From Synechococcus sp. BO 8801 (GTDB taxonomy: Bacteria; Cyanobacteriota; Cyanobacteriia; PCC-6307; Cyanobiaceae): a DNA stretch of 64,000 nt. Both the position numbers and the translations under genes were made by a program. Below, one piece after another: positions 18,276 through 28,122 of this stretch (the first letter of the stretch is position 1; the number at the start of each line of letters is the position of its first letter). A model generated the notes under the pieces. It was not told where the DNA came from. It worked only from the letters and a program-made list of their open reading frames with translations, and made no database searches. The stretch spans positions 233,378 through 297,377 of the forward strand of contig NZ_NQKY01000002.1 in assembly GCF_002252675.1 (NCBI RefSeq), read 5' to 3'.

Positions 18276-21200
18276 CTAGAAGGGGCGCTGCAGGACCCCC
18301 TGGGTGGGGTGGTAAGGGATGAAGGGCGTTCCCGGCCCCTGGAAGTTGAAGTCGTTCAGCCGCACGCGGATGCCGCCCAGCCCGTCGTAGGGGCTGTAGT
18401 AGACGCCGATCTCGTAGGAGCGCCGCTGCCAGCGCAGCTCCAGGTAGGAGCCGGTGACATCGCCATAGAACCCGGAACTGGGATCGACGTTGAAGCCGAT
18501 GCCGCCGCTGAAGACGAGAGGCCCAATGATCTGCTGGGAGAGGCCGATGCCGACCGTGCCCAGGTCGACGGCCCGGTCGAAGTTCAGCGGGCTCTGGCCC
18601 TGCCGCAGGGTGATGCCGCCGGTGACGGTCAGCTGGGTGTAGTCGAGGAAGGGCTTCTCGAAGCGTCCCAGGGTGAGGGTGGGCCCTCCGGAGAGGCCGA
18701 TCGTGTTCTGGTTGGTGCCGTCACTGAAGTAGGCGGCCACCCCGAGCAGGTTGGCGTTGAAGCGCAGCCCCGGCACGATCGGCACCGGTGAATTGGCCAG
18801 GGAGACCACCGGCGGACTGGTGGTGGGCTTGCCGGTCCAGATCGGGTAGGAGAAGTTGAAGGAGCCGATGGCGTTGGCGCGCCACACATCAAGCAGGCCG
18901 GTGCCGGTGGTCGGGTTGGCCTGGAAGTTGCCCACCCCCATGCGCCAGTAGTAGCTGCGGCTCAACTTGCCCCAGCTGGGCAGGCTTCCCTGCTGTTCCA
19001 GCGAGACGCCGTAGGCGGAATAGACGTCCTGCTCGCCGAGGGAGCCGTTCCAGGTGCGGAAGCGGTAGGCCCCGAACAGCCGCATGGTGCTGAAGCCCAG
19101 CACGGGCACCTTCACCAGCCGGGAGAGGTCGCCGAAGCTGCGGGTGCCGTTGGCGAAGTTGTCGGGATTGAGGGTGGAGATGGAAAGGCGGGCATCGGCG
19201 TTGAACCCCAGCACCGGCCCGGTGAGACGGGCATCGAAGCCGAAGTAGTCGCCGGTCTTGGCCGGCTGCTCGAAGATGTTGGTGGAGCCGGCCGGCGATC
19301 CGGGCAGGGGGTAGGCGTCGGTGTTGCCGGTGTAGAGGCGCTGGACCATCACCTGCGGCTGCAGGTTGAGGAGCCCCTTCTCGCCGATCTTGATCGGGAT
19401 GTTGTAGCCGAGGAAGAAGCCGTCCCGGTCCTCCCGGTCGTTGCCGATCACCAGGGGATTGCTCACCTCGTCCTGCTTCTGGATGCGGCGCTGGCGCGCC
19501 ACCCGGATCGGCAGACGATCCTCCAGCCGCAGCGTGTTGCGGCGCGCCTTCACCAGGGTGTCGCCGTTGGGCAGCAGGGTGATGACGACCTTCTCCGAAT
19601 CCATCCACGACTGGGCCGGCGTGAACGGGTCGTTGGTGAAGCCCACCCGATCACCGGAGAGGGTGTTGGGGGTGATCTTGAGGCGCCGGGCCTGGATGCG
19701 CCAGCGGCTCACGGTGCCCTTGATCAGCTCCTGGTTGCCTTCGGTGGTCTGGTCCTTGAGCTGTTCGGGGCGGGTGGTGCCGAAGTCGTTGGCCACTTCC
19801 GGTGTGGTGAACTCGCGCGGGAAGCCGAAGCGCCGCTCGGCCTTGAGGCTGCGCTCGAAGGTGACGTTCTCGACCCGCTGGGGGATCCGGCCGATGGCCT
19901 CGCGGCGCAGCCGCTCCTGATGCCGGGCATTGCGCCACACCCCACCCTTGTCCTCAGGGGGCTTGGCGGCTGGTGTCGGGGCCGGCTGGCCGCTGGTGCC
20001 GGTCCAGCCCGGCCCCATCGTCACCTGCTCGAGCTGCTGGGCCAGGCCATCGGGCTGCTCACTGGCCAGGGGCGGGGCGTCCGGGCAGCCCTGGGCGGGG
20101 GGCACCGGCAGCGGCTGGCTGGTGGGCCTGTCGGTGCCGAAGCGGTAGCGCAGGCCCACCAGATAGGCGTTGCTGCCCTCACTGACGCCGCTGAAGGTGC
20201 CGTAGGCCCCGGAGCGGTGGTGGATGCGGCCGACGGCCGACCAGCGGGGGGTGACCAGCGCCTCCACTTCGAAGGCCAGGTAGTTGAGCAGGCGCGCCGA
20301 GTTCTGACGGAAGGTCTGCTCGTAGTTGCTCTTGGCGGTGAGGACGCTCAGGCCCTCCACGAAGAAGACGTTGAGCCAGGGCCGCAGCCACAGGCGCAGA
20401 CCGATGCCACCGGTGACCTCACCGAAGTTCTGGGCGGGGGTGTCGGAGAAGGGGACGAGCTGGTTGAAGCCGCCGCCCGGCTGGGCGCTGGCCCGGTGGC
20501 CGAGCAGGTTGGCATCGAACTCCAGCGACAGGGGCCCGGCCTGGAAGAGGCGGCGCTGCAGGCCGATGCCGCCCAGGTATTCGGGCCGGAAGCGGCCGCT
20601 GAAGGTGAAGGTGTCGCCGAATTCACCGGCGTACATCTGGCCGGCCCAGGTGGTGACGGCCCAGGGGTAGGGCTGCCACTGGGGCACGGCCGGATAGGTG
20701 GGCGTGCAGCTGATCGGCTCCGGTGGCGGCAGGGGCTGGGAGGCCTCCTGCTCGAGGTCGAAGTCCTCCTTGGTGGAGTCGAGATCGATGACGCCGTAGA
20801 CGTCGTCGATCTCCCCCACCCCCTCCAGCAGGGCATAGCGGAGGCGGCTGCCCTGCAGATACTGCTGGCCGCGCTGGAAGCGCACGTTGCCCACCGCGAA
20901 GATGGTGCGGGTGCTGGCCTCGAACTCCAGCCGGTCGGCCAGCAGGCGGCCACCGGCGAGGCGGGCCATGACGCTGCCGCTGGCCACGAAGCGCTGCAGC
21001 TGGCCGTCGTAGCCCTGCTGGTTGGCGGTCAGCTCCAGCTCCAGGGGCATGGCGTCGCCCGCCGGGGCGGCGTCAAGACCGGCCACCGGCGCCGTCGTGG
21101 CGGCGGGGTCGGCCGGGAGCGGTTCCGGAACGGGCTGGGGGGTGACCGCCAGGGGGCGGCGACGGGGAGCCGGGGGCTGAACGCTGGGCGACGACTCCGC

Positions 21201-21473
21201 TGAGGGCTGGGCTCCGGCGGGGGGCTCGGCTCCGGCCTGGGCCCCGGCGGGCGTCGGGGGCTGGGGCTCGTCGTCGAAGGGATCCGGGGTGGAGGGGGCT
21301 GCCGGCGCCGCGGGCTGCGCCTGGGCGACCTGAAGCCTGGAGGGTGTCTCCGGCCGTGCCTGGACAGGTGCGGCCGTCAACGCCACAAAACCGGAGATGC
21401 CCAGCCACAGGCCCAGCCCAGGGGTCAGGCCTTCAGGGGCCTGGCGGCGTCCCGAGCGGGGGTGGAGCACCAC
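18276..21473 (-). CDS. DUF3769 LptD/OstA-like outer-membrane protein
   Basis: A protein of about 1065 residues. A hydrophobic signal (LWLGISGFVALTAAPVQA) is followed by a Pro/Ala-rich linker. Next comes an OstA-like beta-jellyroll repeat region (ANQQGYDGQLQRFVASGSV, GNVRFQRGQQYLQGSRLRY). The long C-terminal part has alternating strands and aromatic girdles and ends in Phe (QGVLQRPF), as expected for a beta-barrel. This fits the cyanobacterial DUF3769 family, thought to insert lipopolysaccharide into the outer membrane. The frame opens to 21833, but psbI lies in that part, so GTG 21473 is the more likely start. It follows psbI on the same strand. Confidence 0.8.
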   Translation of the reverse strand: MVLHPRSGRRQAPEGLTPGLGLWLGISGFVALTAAPVQARPETPSRLQVAQAQPAAPAAPSTPDPFDDEPQPPTPAGAQAGAEPPAGAQPSAESSPSVQPPAPRRRPLAVTPQPVPEPLPADPAATTAPVAGLDAAPAGDAMPLELELTANQQGYDGQLQRFVASGSVMARLAGGRLLADRLEFEASTRTIFAVGNVRFQRGQQYLQGSRLRYALLEGVGEIDDVYGVIDLDSTKEDFDLEQEASQPLPPPEPISCTPTYPAVPQWQPYPWAVTTWAGQMYAGEFGDTFTFSGRFRPEYLGGIGLQRRLFQAGPLSLEFDANLLGHRASAQPGGGFNQLVPFSDTPAQNFGEVTGGIGLRLWLRPWLNVFFVEGLSVLTAKSNYEQTFRQNSARLLNYLAFEVEALVTPRWSAVGRIHHRSGAYGTFSGVSEGSNAYLVGLRYRFGTDRPTSQPLPVPPAQGCPDAPPLASEQPDGLAQQLEQVTMGPGWTGTSGQPAPTPAAKPPEDKGGVWRNARHQERLRREAIGRIPQRVENVTFERSLKAERRFGFPREFTTPEVANDFGTTRPEQLKDQTTEGNQELIKGTVSRWRIQARRLKITPNTLSGDRVGFTNDPFTPAQSWMDSEKVVITLLPNGDTLVKARRNTLRLEDRLPIRVARQRRIQKQDEVSNPLVIGNDREDRDGFFLGYNIPIKIGEKGLLNLQPQVMVQRLYTGNTDAYPLPGSPAGSTNIFEQPAKTGDYFGFDARLTGPVLGFNADARLSISTLNPDNFANGTRSFGDLSRLVKVPVLGFSTMRLFGAYRFRTWNGSLGEQDVYSAYGVSLEQQGSLPSWGKLSRSYYWRMGVGNFQANPTTGTGLLDVWRANAIGSFNFSYPIWTGKPTTSPPVVSLANSPVPIVPGLRFNANLLGVAAYFSDGTNQNTIGLSGGPTLTLGRFEKPFLDYTQLTVTGGITLRQGQSPLNFDRAVDLGTVGIGLSQQIIGPLVFSGGIGFNVDPSSGFYGDVTGSYLELRWQRRSYEIGVYYSPYDGLGGIRVRLNDFNFQGPGTPFIPYHPTQGVLQRPF

Positions 21474-21586
21474 AGGCAGCGGATGGGCAGCGAGAACGCG
21501 GCCGATCCTGCCATGGGAGTTCGGGGTCGACCCCCGCGGCGGTCCGGTTTCCGGACGGGTGGCGGGTGGGGCCGCCGCCGAAGGGG

Positions 21587-21706
21587 TCAGTCCTCCAGGT
21601 CCTTGCGGCTGGGGGAGCGGGTGGGATCGCTGGCCAGGAAGCCGAAGACGAAGATCCCGATGAAGAAGAAGACGACGGAGTAAACCGAGATCTTGAGAGC
21701 GAGCAT
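21587..21706 (-). CDS. psbI: photosystem II reaction centre protein PsbI
   Basis: A 39-residue protein with one membrane helix and strong identity to PsbI: it begins [19 protein letters not shown] and ends SPSRKDLED. It sits next to D1 and CP43 in the thylakoid membrane and stabilises PSII. It lies 114 bases before the likely DUF3769 start on the same strand and is divergent from the alpha-mannosidase. Recognition is by sequence and is near certain. Confidence 0.96.
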   Translation of the reverse strand: MLALKISVYSVVFFFIGIFVFGFLASDPTRSPSRKDLED

Positions 21707-21868
21707 GGTCTGTCCGGCGGGTGACAGGGAGTGACAGGCGCCGGTACGGGTCTCGATGACCCCTCGGCAGCCGCATCATCTTATGGGTGGTGGTTGGCCA
21801 TCCAGGCTGTCCGATGCCGTTTGGCGGGGGCAACCGGCTCCGATTGAAACGTTTCGGTCACGTTCCCC

Positions 21869-24644
21869 ATGCCCCGCCCCCTGGATCTCCAACCCCTCTG
21901 GCAGGCCGTCCAGCCAGGGGGCGGAAGCGGTCCGGCGCTGGAGGGGGACTGGGGCCGCCGCCACCGTCCCGACTGGGCGGCCCGGGGCCTGATCATCTGG
22001 CCGCGGGGCGGCCAGTGGTGCCATCTGCGCCTGGCCTGCCCGTGCCCGGAGGCCTGGGTCCCGCTGGCCGAGGGCGCCCGGGCGCGGCTGGCGCTGCGCT
22101 GGTGGGCCGACAGCGCCGAGCTCTGGGTGGATGGCGAGCGCATCCACAGCGGCGATCTGTTCGACACCGCCTGCCGCTGGCCCCTGCCCGAGCGCTGGTG
22201 GCGGGGGGAGGTGCTGGACCTGGAGCTGCGGCTGCGCAGCCCCCTGCACGACGACGGCGCCCTGATCAGCAGCCGCATCGAGCTGGAGCCCCTGGATCCG
22301 GCCGATCCCCTGGGCCTGCTGGCGGCCACCGCCGACGAGCTGCGGGAGCTGCGCCGCGAGCAGCGGCACGACGGGGCCCCGGGGGAGGGGGTGCTGCATG
22401 TGCTGGGCCATGCCCACCTCGATCTGGCCTGGCTGTGGCCGGTGGCCGACACCTGGCAGGCGGCGGAGCGCACCTTCACCTCCGCCCTCGATCTGATGGA
22501 GCGCTTCGAGACGCTCCACTTCGGCCATTCCACCCCGGCGCTCTATGCCTGGCTGGAGCGCCACCGTCCGGCCCTGTTCGAGCGGGTCCGCCGGGCCATG
22601 GGGGAGGGCCGCTTCGAGCCGCTCAACGGGCCGTGGGTGGAGAGCGACTGCGTGCTGCTCTCCACCACCTCGCTGCTGCGCCAGTTCCAGGAGGGCCAGG
22701 CCTACAGCCTGCGCAGCTTCCCGGAGTGGAGCCACCGGCTGGCCTGGCTGCCGGACAGCTTCGGCTTCGCCGCCGGTTTGCCGGCGCTGGCGGCCGCCAC
22801 CGGGGTGCGCTGGTTCTGCACCCACAAGCTGGCCTGGAACGCCACCAACCCCTTCCCCCACCGGCTGTTCCGCTGGCGCAGCCGCTGCGGGGCCGAGGTG
22901 CTGGCCCTGATGACGGCGCCGATCGGCACCGACGGTGATCCGGTGGCGATGGAGCGCTACCGGTTGCAGTGGCAGCAGGCCAGCGGCTGCGCCGATGCCC
23001 TGTGGCTGCCCGGGGTCGGCGACCACGGCGGCGGGCCGACCGCGGAGATGCTGGAGCAGCTGGCGCTCTGGCAGGAGCAGCCCGTGGCCGCCGGCCAGCG
23101 CCACGGCACCCTGCGCGCCTACCTGGAGCCGCTGGAGTCACTGGCGGAGCAGCTGCCGGTGTGGCGCGACGAGCTCTACCTGGAGCTGCACCGAGGCTGC
23201 CCCACCAGCCGGCCCGACCAGAAGCGCCACAACCGCACCCTGGAGCGGCTGCTGCGGGAGGCGGATCTGGCCGCGGCGCTCTTCGGCAGGCCGGCGCCGG
23301 CCGCCACCGACGACTGGCGCACCCTGCTGTTCCAGCAGTTCCACGACATCCTGCCGGGCACGGCGATCCCGGAGGTGTTCGAGCAGGCCGAGCCCCAGTG
23401 GCGGGGCGCCCGCCGCCGGGCCGCCCGCCGCCGCGACCGGACCCTGCGGCTGGGGCTGGCGGCCGCGGGGCCCTGCGCTGCGGCGGCAACCGGCATCCGC
23501 CGGCAGCGGCGGCGATGCAGCGGCTGCTCCCGTGGCGGGGGCGGTGCGCCTGGAGCGGGTCGCCGGCGGGGGGCCGGAGCGCTGGCGGCTGGGAAATGGG
23601 CTGGTGTCGGCGCTGGTCGGCCCGGCGGGGGTGGAGCAGCTCTTCGATGGAAACGGCCGGCCCCAGCTGGCAGGGCCGCTGGCCTGGTGCCGCTGGCGCG
23701 ACCGGGGCGAGTTCTGGGATGCCTGGGATCTGGCCGCCGACTACCGCGAGCACCCGCTGGAATGGAGCTGGGAGGGGGTGCCCCAGTGGCTGGAGACGGG
23801 GCCGCTCTGCGCCCGGTTCGTCTGGCGCGGCCGCTGCGGCGAGAGCCCGGTGCGCCTCGACGGCCGCCTGCTGGCGGGCAGTCCCTGGCTGGAGCTGGTG
23901 CTGGGCACCCAGTGGCGGCAGCGCCATGAGCTGCTGCGGCTGGAGATTCCCCTGGCCGATCCGGCCTGCCGCTGGGCGGCCGACACCGCCGGCGGGGTGA
24001 TCGAACGGCCAGCCACGGCCCGCACCGCCCGGGAGCGGGCCCGCTGGGAGGTGAGCGCCATCAGCTGGATGGCAGCGGTGGGCCCGGGCCGCGGCGACGG
24101 GCTGGCGGTGCTGCTGGATGGCCCCCAGGGGGTGTCGGCGACGGAGGAGCGCCTGGGGGTGTCGCTGCTGCGGGCACCCACCTGGCCCGATCCCGGCGCC
24201 GACAACGGCTGGCAGCGGCAGCGACTGGCCCTGCTGCCCTGCCCCGGCGGCTGGCGGGCGGCCGCGGCGCCCCAGCAGGCCACCCGGCTGCGGGAGCCGC
24301 TCTGGTGCCGGCCGATGGCACCGGGCGCCGGCGCGGGCGCCGAAGCTGGGAATCAGGCCGAAACGCTGTTCCCATCCCTCGGCGAGGACCTCCAATTGGT
24401 GGCCCTGCGGCCCCTGCCGGCAGAGGACGGCGCGGAAGCCGACGGCTCCGTGCTGCTCAGCGTCCAGAACCTGGGGCCCTGCCGGCGGCGCTTCTCAGCC
24501 GGCCCGGACTGGAACGTGTTGGGCCGCTGCGATGCCCTGGGCCAGTCCCAGGCGGCCGAGCCGCTCGCACTGGGGCCGTGGCAGCTGGGCCACTGGCGGC
24601 TGGGGCGCGTGCCGGCGGTGAGCGCGGCGGCTCAGTCGTCGTGA
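21869..24644 (+). pseudogene. GH38 alpha-mannosidase with a single-base frameshift
   Basis: Two overlapping frames encode one GH38 enzyme. The first carries GHAHLDLAWLWP (His181, His183 and Asp185, zinc site) and WLPDSFGF with nucleophile Asp296, plus DELYLELHRGCPTSRPDQKR and LLFQQFHDILPGTAIPEV. The second frame continues with the C-terminal beta-sandwich domains (from about 23475 to 24644). The switch lies at GCGGGGCCC near 23467-23473. Removing one G would give an intact 924-residue protein, so this is a +1 insertion in a G run. It may be a recent mutation or a base-calling error. The substrate would be alpha-mannosides of glycans; there is no signal peptide. Confidence 0.85.
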
Positions 24645-24781
24645 TCGTCGAAGGGATCGGTGAGGCCCTTGGACGGCGGGCCGAAGGCGGTGTAGACCCC
24701 GAAACCGGTGAGGGCCAGCAGCACGGCGAGCACCGCGAGGGCCACGGAGAGGGCGGGGGAGGTGCTGGCGGCGGGATCCAT
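24632..24781 (-). CDS. psbN: PsbN protein
   Basis: A 49-residue protein beginning [20 protein letters not shown] with one transmembrane helix and the conserved [19 protein letters not shown]. PsbN is needed for assembly or repair of PSII rather than being a stable subunit. It is divergent from psbH, the classic cyanobacterial and chloroplast arrangement. Its last 13 bases overlap the end of the mannosidase gene on the other strand. Confidence 0.95.
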   Translation of the reverse strand: MDPAASTSPALSVALAVLAVLLALTGFGVYTAFGPPSKGLTDPFDDHDD

Positions 24782-24930
24782 GGAGGGCATTCAGGCGGGG
24801 CAGGGGGCGCGGGGTGGCGAGGCTTCGGGCCTCGCGCTTCCGTCACAACTCTCGACAGCCCATCTCGGTGCGGCCGGCAAGACCCTTACAGTAAGCACCG
24901 CGATCCCGTGCCCGAGAGGTCCGAGCTGCC

Positions 24931-25131
24931 ATGGCCCAACGCACCCGTCTGGGAAACCTGCTGCGCCCCCTGAATTCCGAGTACGGAAAGGTGGTGCCCG
25001 GCTGGGGTACCACCCCCGTGATGGGCGTGTTCATGCTGCTCTTCCTGGTGTTCCTGCTGGTGATCCTGCAGCTTTACAACAAGTCCCTGCTGCTCGAGGG
25101 CATCAACGTCAACTGGAACGGCGTCGGCTGA
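24931..25131 (+). CDS. psbH: photosystem II phosphoprotein PsbH
   Basis: A 66-residue protein: N-terminal stromal part [20 protein letters not shown], then [12 protein letters not shown] leading into one membrane helix, then [13 protein letters not shown] in the lumen. It is a PSII core subunit near CP47. CTTACAGTAAG at 24885-24895, about 40 bases upstream, contains a possible -10 hexamer TACAGT. It is followed closely by tatA. Confidence 0.97.
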   Translation: MAQRTRLGNLLRPLNSEYGKVVPGWGTTPVMGVFMLLFLVFLLVILQLYNKSLLLEGINVNWNGVG

Positions 25132-25150
25132 TTCCTCTCGCCCCCTGTCC

Positions 25151-25468
25151 ATGAACATCTTCGGCATCGGTCTGCCCGAGATGGCGGTGATCGCCGCCAT
25201 CGGACTGCTGGTCTTCGGACCCAAGCGGCTGCCCGAGCTCGGCAAGACCCTGGGGCGCACCCTGCGCGGCTTCCAGTCGGCCTCGCAGGAGTTCGAGAAG
25301 GAGTTCCGCACGGCCGTGGGCACCGAGCAGCCGATCGACATCTCCGGTCCCCCTGCCGCCGTGCCGCCTGCGGCCGAACCCGCCGCGATCACGCCCGCTG
25401 CCGACCCGGCACCGCCGGTGGTGGTGGTCGAGGAGAGCGTCGCACCCTCCAACGGCCCCGCCAGCTGA
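25151..25468 (+). CDS. tatA: twin-arginine translocase subunit TatA
   Basis: A 105-residue protein with a short N-terminal membrane helix, the hinge FGPKRLPELGKTLGRTLRGF, an amphipathic helix, and a Pro/Ala-rich tail. This is the TatA/TatE layout; it oligomerises with TatC to export folded proteins across thylakoid and plasma membranes. It lies 19 bases after psbH and 13 bases before pth, probably in one transcript. TatA versus TatB is decided by FGPKRLPELG. Confidence 0.93.
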   Translation: MNIFGIGLPEMAVIAAIGLLVFGPKRLPELGKTLGRTLRGFQSASQEFEKEFRTAVGTEQPIDISGPPAAVPPAAEPAAITPAADPAPPVVVVEESVAPSNGPAS

Positions 25469-25481
25469 GGACGGCCACCCG

Positions 25482-26090
25482 TTGGATCTGCAACTGCTGG
25501 TGGGCCTGGGCAATCCCGGCCCCCGCTACGCCGACACCCGCCACAACGTCGGCTTCATGGTGCTGGAGCGGCTGGCCCGCGCCGGTGGCGCCAGTTTCCG
25601 CAACCAGGGCCGCCTGCAAGGGCTGCTGGCCGAGGTCGGCCAGGGGGACAGGCGGCTGCGGCTGCTGATGCCCCAGACCTTCATGAACGACAGCGGCCGC
25701 TCGATCCGCGCCGCCCTCGACTGGTTCCGGCTCGAACCGGCCCAGATGCTGGTGCTGGTGGACGACATGGACCTGCCCCTGGGGCGCCTGCGGGTGCGGG
25801 CCGCGGGCGGCGCCGGCGGCCACAACGGCCTGCGCAGCACGATCGCCCACCTGGGGAGTGAGTCTTTCGCCCGGCTGCGCATCGGCATCGGCGCGCCGGG
25901 TGAGACCCCCGAGGAGCGCCGGGCCCGCACTGTGTCGCACGTGCTGGGCAAGTTCTCCGCCGCCGACCGGCCCGTGCTGGAGACGGTGCTGGAGGAGGTG
26001 GAGGCTGGCATCGACCTGATCCGGCGGCTGGGGCTGGAGAAGGCGGCCAACCGTTTGAACAGTTTTCGCGCCGATCCGCCGCCATCCTGA
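25482..26090 (+). CDS. pth: peptidyl-tRNA hydrolase
   Basis: A 202-residue enzyme that frees tRNAs from stalled peptidyl-tRNA. Motifs: VGLGNPGPRYADTRHNVGF with the catalytic His, MPQTFMNDSG, DDMDLPLGRLRVR and GGAGGHNGLRS. The start is TTG 25482, preceded by GAGG at suitable distance; no ATG lies before the first motif. It sits in the psbH-tatA-pth-DUF3146 run. Confidence 0.95.
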   Translation: MDLQLLVGLGNPGPRYADTRHNVGFMVLERLARAGGASFRNQGRLQGLLAEVGQGDRRLRLLMPQTFMNDSGRSIRAALDWFRLEPAQMLVLVDDMDLPLGRLRVRAAGGAGGHNGLRSTIAHLGSESFARLRIGIGAPGETPEERRARTVSHVLGKFSAADRPVLETVLEEVEAGIDLIRRLGLEKAANRLNSFRADPPPS

Positions 26091-26108
26091 GAGCATCGAC
26101 ACCATCCC

Positions 26109-26366
26109 GTGAGCCGCCTTCCCGCCACCACCGCGCAGCTGCGGGTGCTGCGCCAGAGCTTCAGCCCCTGCCTGCTGGAGGGGGAGATCAGCGCCGGCGG
26201 CTTCCAGTGGCGCTTCCGCTGGGCGTTCGACCGGGGCGAACTGCAGGTGGAGCCGTCCCTGGGGCGCGCCCTGATCCAGGACGCCCTGCTGCGCTTCCTG
26301 CTCAAGGCCGACTACCAGCTCGAACCCGGCGGCGACTACGTGTTCACGGTGCGGGCGTCGTTCTGA
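26109..26366 (+). CDS. DUF3146 family protein
   Basis: An 85-residue protein starting at GTG 26109. LRQSFSPCLLEGEISAGGFQW and GRALIQDALLRFLL plus the C-terminus YQLEPGGDYVFTVRA match the cyanobacterial DUF3146 family. It is 18 bases after pth and its last 23 bases overlap the convergent RuvC-like gene. Function unknown. Confidence 0.8.
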   Translation: MSRLPATTAQLRVLRQSFSPCLLEGEISAGGFQWRFRWAFDRGELQVEPSLGRALIQDALLRFLLKADYQLEPGGDYVFTVRASF

Positions 26367-26766
26367 GCAGCTCCCGCCCCAGCCGGCGCTCCAGCAGCAG
26401 CTGGGCCACCACGTCGTCGTAGTCGCGGGGGGGCTGGCGCAGGCCCAGGGGCAGGAGCCGCCGCCAGCCCCGGGCGGGGAACAGCTCCCAGTAGCGGCGC
26501 CGCGCCGCCAGGGTGGTGCCGCGCTCATCCACCAGCTCCACCGGCAGCAGGGGCTCCAGACGCCGCCGCCAGGGGCCGCTGCCGGTGCCGTCGCCGATCA
26601 CCACGGCCGCCAGGGCCTGCTGGCGGTGCCACTGCTCCAGCCGCTCCCAGGCCGCCTCCGGGGGCAGCACCAGGGCTTCACGGATCTCGCGGCAGGCGGG
26701 ATCGGTGAGCACCAGGCCGCACTTGCTGCGGCCGGGATCGAGGCCCGCCAAAGGGCCGGTGGTCAT
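26344..26766 (-). CDS. RuvC/YqgF-like resolvase-fold protein
   Basis: A 140-residue protein with the RNase H-like fold: the first strand LAGLDPGRSKCGLVL carries the catalytic-type Asp, LAAVVIGDGT is the second acidic strand, and VELVDERGTTLAARRRY and DYDDVVAQLLLERRL follow. It resembles cyanobacterial YqgF/Holliday-junction-resolvase-like proteins acting on RNA or DNA. ATG 26766 follows the DUF3084 stop by 16 bases, so both are in one operon that also lies downstream of ntcA. Confidence 0.78.
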   Translation of the reverse strand: MTTGPLAGLDPGRSKCGLVLTDPACREIREALVLPPEAAWERLEQWHRQQALAAVVIGDGTGSGPWRRRLEPLLPVELVDERGTTLAARRRYWELFPARGWRRLLPLGLRQPPRDYDDVVAQLLLERRLGRELLRTTPAP

Positions 26767-26782
26767 GGCGGCACCGCCACCG

Positions 26783-28036
26783 TCATGGCCGCCCCGGCCG
26801 GGTGGCTCCGGCTCCGTCCTTGCGGGGCCAGCGCAGCTCCACGCTGATCGGGTCGGGGGTGTCGGCGTTCTGGGTGGCCACGGCCTCGAGGTTGGCGGTG
26901 ACGCCGGCGGGGCGCTCGCTGAGGTCGCGGGCCAGGGCGTTGATGCTGGCGGCATCGAACTGGAGGCCGTTGGCCAGGGTGCCCTGGCGCTGGACCTTGG
27001 CGAAGGCGGCGGCCAGCAGCAGGTTGAGGCGGCTGCGGACCGCTTCGGGGTCGCGCACGTCGGGCTCCAGGGAGGTGCGGGAGAGGACCTCCCCCTGCTC
27101 CACCACCTGGCGGTTGGGGCGCAGGTCGGGGAAGGCGAGCACCTGGGCCTCGCCCCGCAGCACGTTGGCGGCCGAGCGGATGCTGACCACCCAGGTGCCG
27201 GGGGTGGCGAGCAGCGATTCCAGCCGGGTGATGTCGCTGCGGGGCACCAGCAGGATCTGGCGGTTGGGGGGCTGGCCGGGCAGCAGCAGCTGGAAGGCGG
27301 CCCGGTTCGACTCCTGCAGCAGGGCATCGATCACCTGCTTGGCCTGGTCGGGGCGCTGCAGCTGCACCTTGGCGGTGGCCAGGGGCTGGCCGCTGGCGAT
27401 CACCACGTCGCCGCGGCGCAGGGCGATGACGTTGGTCTCCAGGTCCTTGAGTTCCTTGGCGCCGGCGGCGATGCGCTGGCGGACGCTGGCCAGTTCGGCC
27501 TCGGTGCGGCGGATCTCGGCGTCCCGGCCCTGCACCTCCCGGCTGAGCCGGGCCCGCTCGGCCTCCAGCCGGGCGCGCTCGGCCTGCAGGGGCTGGAGCT
27601 CGCGGCGCAGGGTGTCGACGCGGCGCTCGGCGGCCACCAGCTGATCGCGGGCGCGGCGCTGGCTGGCCAGGGCCTGGTCCCGGCGGCGTTTGGCCGTGAT
27701 CAGATCGAGGCGACTGCGCTCCAGTTCGCCGCGGGTGCGGGTCAGTTCCCCCTCGTTGCGCTTCAGGGCGGCGCGGCTGTCCCGCAGGCGGTCCTGGATC
27801 TGGTCGAGCTCGAAGAGCCCCACCCGCAGGCGCTCGCTCACCAGCAGCATCAGCCCCAGCGACACGGCACTGATCAGGCTGCCGGTGAGCACCGTGATCA
27901 CCACGGCGGTCTTGCGGGGCCGCAGGTTGAACAGGCTGAGGCGCGCCTTGCCCACACGGCTGCCGAGCCGGTCCCCCAGGGTGGAGAGCACTCCGCCGAG
28001 CACCAGGAGCGCGAGGATCAGCAGCCAACCCGACAC
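26783..28036 (-). CDS. DUF3084 family membrane-anchored coiled-coil protein
   Basis: About 417 residues from GTG 28036. Two membrane helices near the N-terminus (VSGWLLILALLVLGGVLS and VVITVLTGSLISAVSLGLML) are followed by a long Arg/Glu-rich coiled coil (about 75-205), then a mixed globular domain with GDVVIASGQPLATAKV. This is the cyanobacterial DUF3084 layout. Alternative starts at TTG/GTG near 28066 add only ten residues. Role unknown; topology recalls divisome or envelope scaffold proteins. Confidence 0.82.
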   Translation of the reverse strand: MSGWLLILALLVLGGVLSTLGDRLGSRVGKARLSLFNLRPRKTAVVITVLTGSLISAVSLGLMLLVSERLRVGLFELDQIQDRLRDSRAALKRNEGELTRTRGELERSRLDLITAKRRRDQALASQRRARDQLVAAERRVDTLRRELQPLQAERARLEAERARLSREVQGRDAEIRRTEAELASVRQRIAAGAKELKDLETNVIALRRGDVVIASGQPLATAKVQLQRPDQAKQVIDALLQESNRAAFQLLLPGQPPNRQILLVPRSDITRLESLLATPGTWVVSIRSAANVLRGEAQVLAFPDLRPNRQVVEQGEVLSRTSLEPDVRDPEAVRSRLNLLLAAAFAKVQRQGTLANGLQFDAASINALARDLSERPAGVTANLEAVATQNADTPDPISVELRWPRKDGAGATRPGRP

Positions 28037-28122
28037 CTTCCGAGCCCCGGTTCCGCGATCCACCAAGTATCCATGCCGGTGGCCTCACGGCACCCGGCCG
28101 GGGCCAGCCGATCCGCTGAATC

